44,835 bases of DNA from contig CAYORU010000028.1 of assembly GCA_964406445.1 (NCBI GenBank), positions 1-44,835 on the forward strand. Reading direction: 5' to 3'. Of the stretch, positions 42,310 to 44,835 are shown piece by piece; position 1 is the stretch's first letter; each line of letters opens with the position of its first letter. The position numbers and the translations under genes are program-made. The DNA is from SG8-30 sp964406445. Lineage in GTDB: Bacteria > Pseudomonadota > Gammaproteobacteria > Steroidobacterales > Steroidobacteraceae. Under the pieces are notes generated by a model. It had not been told where the DNA came from. It worked only from the letters and a program-made list of their open reading frames with translations, and ran no database searches.

Positions 42310-44010
42310 TCAGCCGGGCTCCGGCGCGCGCGACTGGGTGATCCGGAAGCGCGTGGCGACGAAGGCCAGGTCGGTGAGCGTCGCGTTTCCGGCCGGATTC
42401 ATGCCGGTGACGTGATAGTCGCTGTAGGCCGCGGCGAAGTTGAGCGGCATCGGGCCGGTCAGGTTGCAGGTGAGCTGCGCGCCCGAGGCCGAGTAGCCGT
42501 CCTCGGCCCGCGCGAGGTAGTCCGGGTCGGTCGAGTAGACGAACGCCGTGATCGCCCCGCCCTCGCGCGCGTCGCGGGTCGCCTCGGCGAGCGCCGCGTC
42601 GCGATCCGCCGCGGTGATCACGAAGCCGACCGGCCCGAAGCGCTCCTCGCCGTAGAACTCGCGGGCACCCGCCTCGACCGCGACGAGCAGCGGCGTGCGC
42701 GTGCGCGCGGCCGGGAAGTCGGGATGGACGTAGGGCGCGGACTCGCGCAGAACGCGCCCGCGGCGGCGGCCGGCGGCCGCCATCTCGTTCACGAGCGACA
42801 GCGTCGTCGGCGACTGGATCGCGGCCAGGATCTGGCCGGCGCGCCGCGGGTCCGTGGCGATCGACTCCATCGCCGCGGCGAGCGCTTCGCCGAACTCTTC
42901 CGCCGACACGCGGCCCTCGCCGCAGCGGACCCCGTCCGCGGGCAGGTAGACGTTCTGCGGCGAGGTGCACATCTGTGCCGAGAACAGGCTCATGGTGACG
43001 GCGAGGCTCCTGACCACCGGCTCCAGCGCCTCGACCGACTCGACCACGACCGTGTTCACGCCCGAGGTCTCCGTGAAGCAGAGCGCCGGCGCGGCGTTCT
43101 GCTCGACCCAGGCGCCGAAGCGCGCGCTGCCGGTGAAGTCGACGATCGCCGCCTTGGGGTGCTTGACGAGCAGCTTGCCGATGGGCTCCGCGGCCGTGTC
43201 GCAGCACAGCGTGACGAGATCCGGGTCGAAGCCGGCCGCTGCGATCACCTCGCGGAAGGTCCGGACCGCGAGCGCCATGGGCAGGATGCCGGTCGGATGC
43301 GGCTTCACGACCACCGCGTTGCCGGTCGCCAGGCTCGCGAGCATGGCCGGATAGGCGTTCCAGGTCGGGAAGGTGGCGCAGGCGAAGCACACGGCCACGC
43401 CGCGCGGCACGAGCCTGAAGCGCTTCTTCAGCCGCAGCGTGCTCGAGCCGAAGCGCCGCTCCCACAGCGCCTCGGCGGGCACGTCGGCCATGGCCGCCTG
43501 CGCGTAGGCGAGCGCCTCCACGCCGCGGTCGAGCGCGTTCGTGCCGCTGCCCGCGTAGCTCATCAGCTGGCCCTGCCCGGCGGTGTGCATCACGGCCTGC
43601 GCGCCGAGGAACACGTCGGCGTACAGGCGGTCGACGATCTCCATGCACACGCCGAGGCGCGCCTCGGGTGAGACTGCCGCCCAGCCGCGCATCGCGCGCT
43701 GCGCCGCGTCGAACAGCGCGTCCGGATCGGCGCGCGGGTAGTCGATGCCGAGCGGCTCGCCGGTGTAGGGCGAGACCTCGCCCGAGATTCGGTCCACCAG
43801 GCCGGGCTGGTCGAGGTCGAAGCGCTTGCCGAGCTGCGCGGTGAAGGCTCGCCCGGCAGCGGCGCGCGCCGCCTCGCCGCCGGGATGCCGGTCCGGCGTC
43901 TCCTGGAACAGGCTGAACCAGCCGCGCGACCGGCAGGCCTCGCGCGCGGCGGCCAGCGCCGGCGCGTGCTTCTCGTACAGGCGCCGGCCCGCGGCCCCGG
44001 CCGCGCTCAT
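42310..44010 (-). CDS. paaN: PaaN-type aldehyde dehydrogenase
   Basis: A 566-residue member of the PaaN group of aldehyde dehydrogenases, named for phenylacetate degradation but lacking the fused enoyl-CoA hydratase of PaaZ. Catalytic C348 is in SAQMCTSPQN, the general base E314 in FTETSG, and the cofactor Lys K236 in VVVKPHP. The N-terminal PYTGEPLGIDYP and C-terminal GMNPAGNAT are family-typical. No other paa genes are in the window, so the actual substrate may be a different CoA-pathway aldehyde. Its ATG overlaps the lipocalin-like gene stop as ATGA, so the two are coupled. Confidence 0.87.
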   Translation of the reverse strand: MSAAGAAGRRLYEKHAPALAAAREACRSRGWFSLFQETPDRHPGGEAARAAAGRAFTAQLGKRFDLDQPGLVDRISGEVSPYTGEPLGIDYPRADPDALFDAAQRAMRGWAAVSPEARLGVCMEIVDRLYADVFLGAQAVMHTAGQGQLMSYAGSGTNALDRGVEALAYAQAAMADVPAEALWERRFGSSTLRLKKRFRLVPRGVAVCFACATFPTWNAYPAMLASLATGNAVVVKPHPTGILPMALAVRTFREVIAAAGFDPDLVTLCCDTAAEPIGKLLVKHPKAAIVDFTGSARFGAWVEQNAAPALCFTETSGVNTVVVESVEALEPVVRSLAVTMSLFSAQMCTSPQNVYLPADGVRCGEGRVSAEEFGEALAAAMESIATDPRRAGQILAAIQSPTTLSLVNEMAAAGRRRGRVLRESAPYVHPDFPAARTRTPLLVAVEAGAREFYGEERFGPVGFVITAADRDAALAEATRDAREGGAITAFVYSTDPDYLARAEDGYSASGAQLTCNLTGPMPLNFAAAYSDYHVTGMNPAGNATLTDLAFVATRFRITQSRAPEPG

Positions 44011-44462
44011 CGCCGTAGCCCCGCCGCGCGCTTCGCCGCGCGCTGCCACACCAATCGGTGCGTCCGCCGCCCGGCCGCCGTGTCCTCGCTCGCCGAGAGC
44101 GTCAACGTGCGGCCCACGAGGCGCGCCTCGCGCAGCTGCGGCGTGCCGATCATCCCCGGGTTGAGCGCGAGCGTGACGTCGTGGCGCACCACGCCGCTCC
44201 TGAGGCGCCATCGGCCGGCGTAGCTGAAGTAGGAATCGAAGGCAGCCGCCCGCTCCGCCGCCGGCGCCGTGCGCGGGTTTGGGCGGGACAGCAGCCGGCG
44301 GCCGGCGGCCATGATGGTCGCGCTCATCCAGCCGTCGGCGGTGTACTGGATCAGCCCCGCTGCGCCGGCGCCGAAGGGCTCGGTGCGCCGCCCGTCCTCG
44401 TAGACGGTCTCCCAGCGCCTGAGCCGCCACGCGCCGACGAGGTCGGCCGGCTTCGGGTTCAT
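44007..44462 (-). CDS. Lipocalin-like domain protein
   Basis: A 151-residue protein of the small lipocalin-like group (PF13924 type). The opening LVGAWRLRRWETVYEDGRR, GLIQYTADGWMSATIM and AGRWRLRSGVVRHDV are typical. Members are often fused or adjacent to redox or CoA-linked genes; their ligand is unknown. No signal peptide is visible, so it should be cytosolic. The ATG at 44462 has GAGGAG five bases upstream. It lies nine bases after the upstream nitronate-monooxygenase-like gene and overlaps paaN by four bases. Confidence 0.8.
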   Translation of the reverse strand: MNPKPADLVGAWRLRRWETVYEDGRRTEPFGAGAAGLIQYTADGWMSATIMAAGRRLLSRPNPRTAPAAERAAAFDSYFSYAGRWRLRSGVVRHDVTLALNPGMIGTPQLREARLVGRTLTLSASEDTAAGRRTHRLVWQRAAKRAAGLRR

Positions 44463-44471
44463 CGTCGCTCC

Positions 44472-44835
44472 TCAGCTGAAGGCGGGCTGGCGCAGCGCGG
44501 CGGCGTACTCCGCGGCGAGGCGCCCGACGATGGTAGCGACTGGCTCCACCGCGCGCACGGTCTCGACGCCCTGCCCCGCCGACCAGATGTCCTTCCAGGC
44601 CTTGAGCTGGCCTTGCGAGTTGGTCCAGTCCACCCTGGTCTTGCCGGTGAGCGCCTCCGGGTCGAGGCCAGCGGCGAGGATGCTCTCGCGCAGGTAGTAG
44701 GCCTCCGCGCCGGTCAGCGCCTTGGAGAGCACGAGGTCCTCGAGCGTCGCCCGCACCACCATGTCGCGATAGCGGTCGCTCGCGAGGCTCTCGGCGGCGG
44801 CGATGAACGGCGTGCCGGCGTAGACGAGGTCCGCG
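44472..44835 (-). CDS. Nitronate monooxygenase-like protein, C-terminal part (cut by window end)
   Basis: Only the last 120 residues lie in the window; the frame continues beyond 44835. The reading before the first internal Met is ADLVYAGTPFIAAAESLASDRYRDM. It matches the C-terminal part of the FMN-dependent nitronate monooxygenase/2-nitropropane dioxygenase family (the GTPFIA and ES-A blocks), followed by WSAGQGVETV and a helical end. Such enzymes in CoA-degradation gene sets are often unspecific annotations, so the substrate is open. First visible gene of the set with the lipocalin-like gene and paaN. Confidence 0.78.
   Translation of the reverse strand, partial: ADLVYAGTPFIAAAESLASDRYRDMVVRATLEDLVLSKALTGAEAYYLRESILAAGLDPEALTGKTRVDWTNSQGQLKAWKDIWSAGQGVETVRAVEPVATIVGRLAAEYAAALRQPAFS

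Overview
The window is very GC-rich (about 70 % by eye), densely coding, and free of visible phage, insertion sequences, CRISPR arrays, tRNA or rRNA. It reads as the chromosome of a high-GC proteobacterium, most likely a gammaproteobacterium. The main reason is the block cca / folK-folB / tsaD / rpsU-yqeY-dnaG-rpoD, whose arrangement resembles that of Pseudomonas and relatives. A split class II ribonucleotide reductase (nrdJa-nrdJb), also known from Pseudomonas, sits beside it. The lineage call is inference from gene order, not from a phylogeny.

Layout. 1-3.2 kb: nrdJa-nrdJb on the minus strand, with a sigma70-like promoter, an NrdR-box-like palindrome and a terminator. 3.4-4.9 kb: a periplasmic DegP/MucD-type protease behind a sigmaE-like promoter. 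4.9-8.3 kb: a large GTGAYCG-repeat hairpin, an NDUFA9-like SDR protein, a lipoprotein putative aminopeptidase and cca. 8.3-12.0 kb: uppP, a MidA/NDUFAF7-like methyltransferase, a FolM-type pteridine reductase, and folB-folK. 12.0-17.7 kb: tsaD divergent from the macromolecular synthesis operon rpsU-yqeY-dnaG-rpoD, which ends in a good terminator. 17.9-22.2 kb: a PKHD-type 2-oxoglutarate dioxygenase, an exported subtilisin-like protease, and a Tat-exported berberine-bridge-type FAD oxidase.

22.3-30.4 kb is an accessory stretch rich in cyclic-di-GMP genes: a membrane PAS-GGDEF-EAL protein, a protein with a degenerate GGDEF and an intact-looking EAL domain, and a GAF-GGDEF cyclase. They are interleaved with an AstE/aspartoacylase-like metalloenzyme and a Ca2+/Na+ antiporter. 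30.5-37.9 kb is a central-carbon module: a pyruvate:ferredoxin oxidoreductase operon (gamma-alpha-beta plus a GltD-like flavo-iron-sulfur subunit), divergent from pyruvate phosphate dikinase. Together these could interconvert acetyl-CoA, pyruvate and PEP and exchange electrons between ferredoxin and NAD(P)H.

37.9-44.8 kb: a Tat-exported aldo/keto reductase, an ATP/ADP-translocase-like MFS protein, a thiolase lacking the usual active-site Asn, a glutathione transferase, and a minus-strand set of a nitronate-monooxygenase-like gene (cut by the window end), a lipocalin-like gene and a PaaN-type aldehyde dehydrogenase.

I found no clearly new multi-gene defence or mobile system. The most unusual signals are nucleotide-level: the 31-bp GTGAYCG hairpin whose only mismatches become G-U pairs in RNA, the mutually exclusive stems over the tsaD start codon, the perfect 40-bp palindrome at 18.6 kb, and the NrdR and sigmaE sites in the nrdJ-degP intergenic region.
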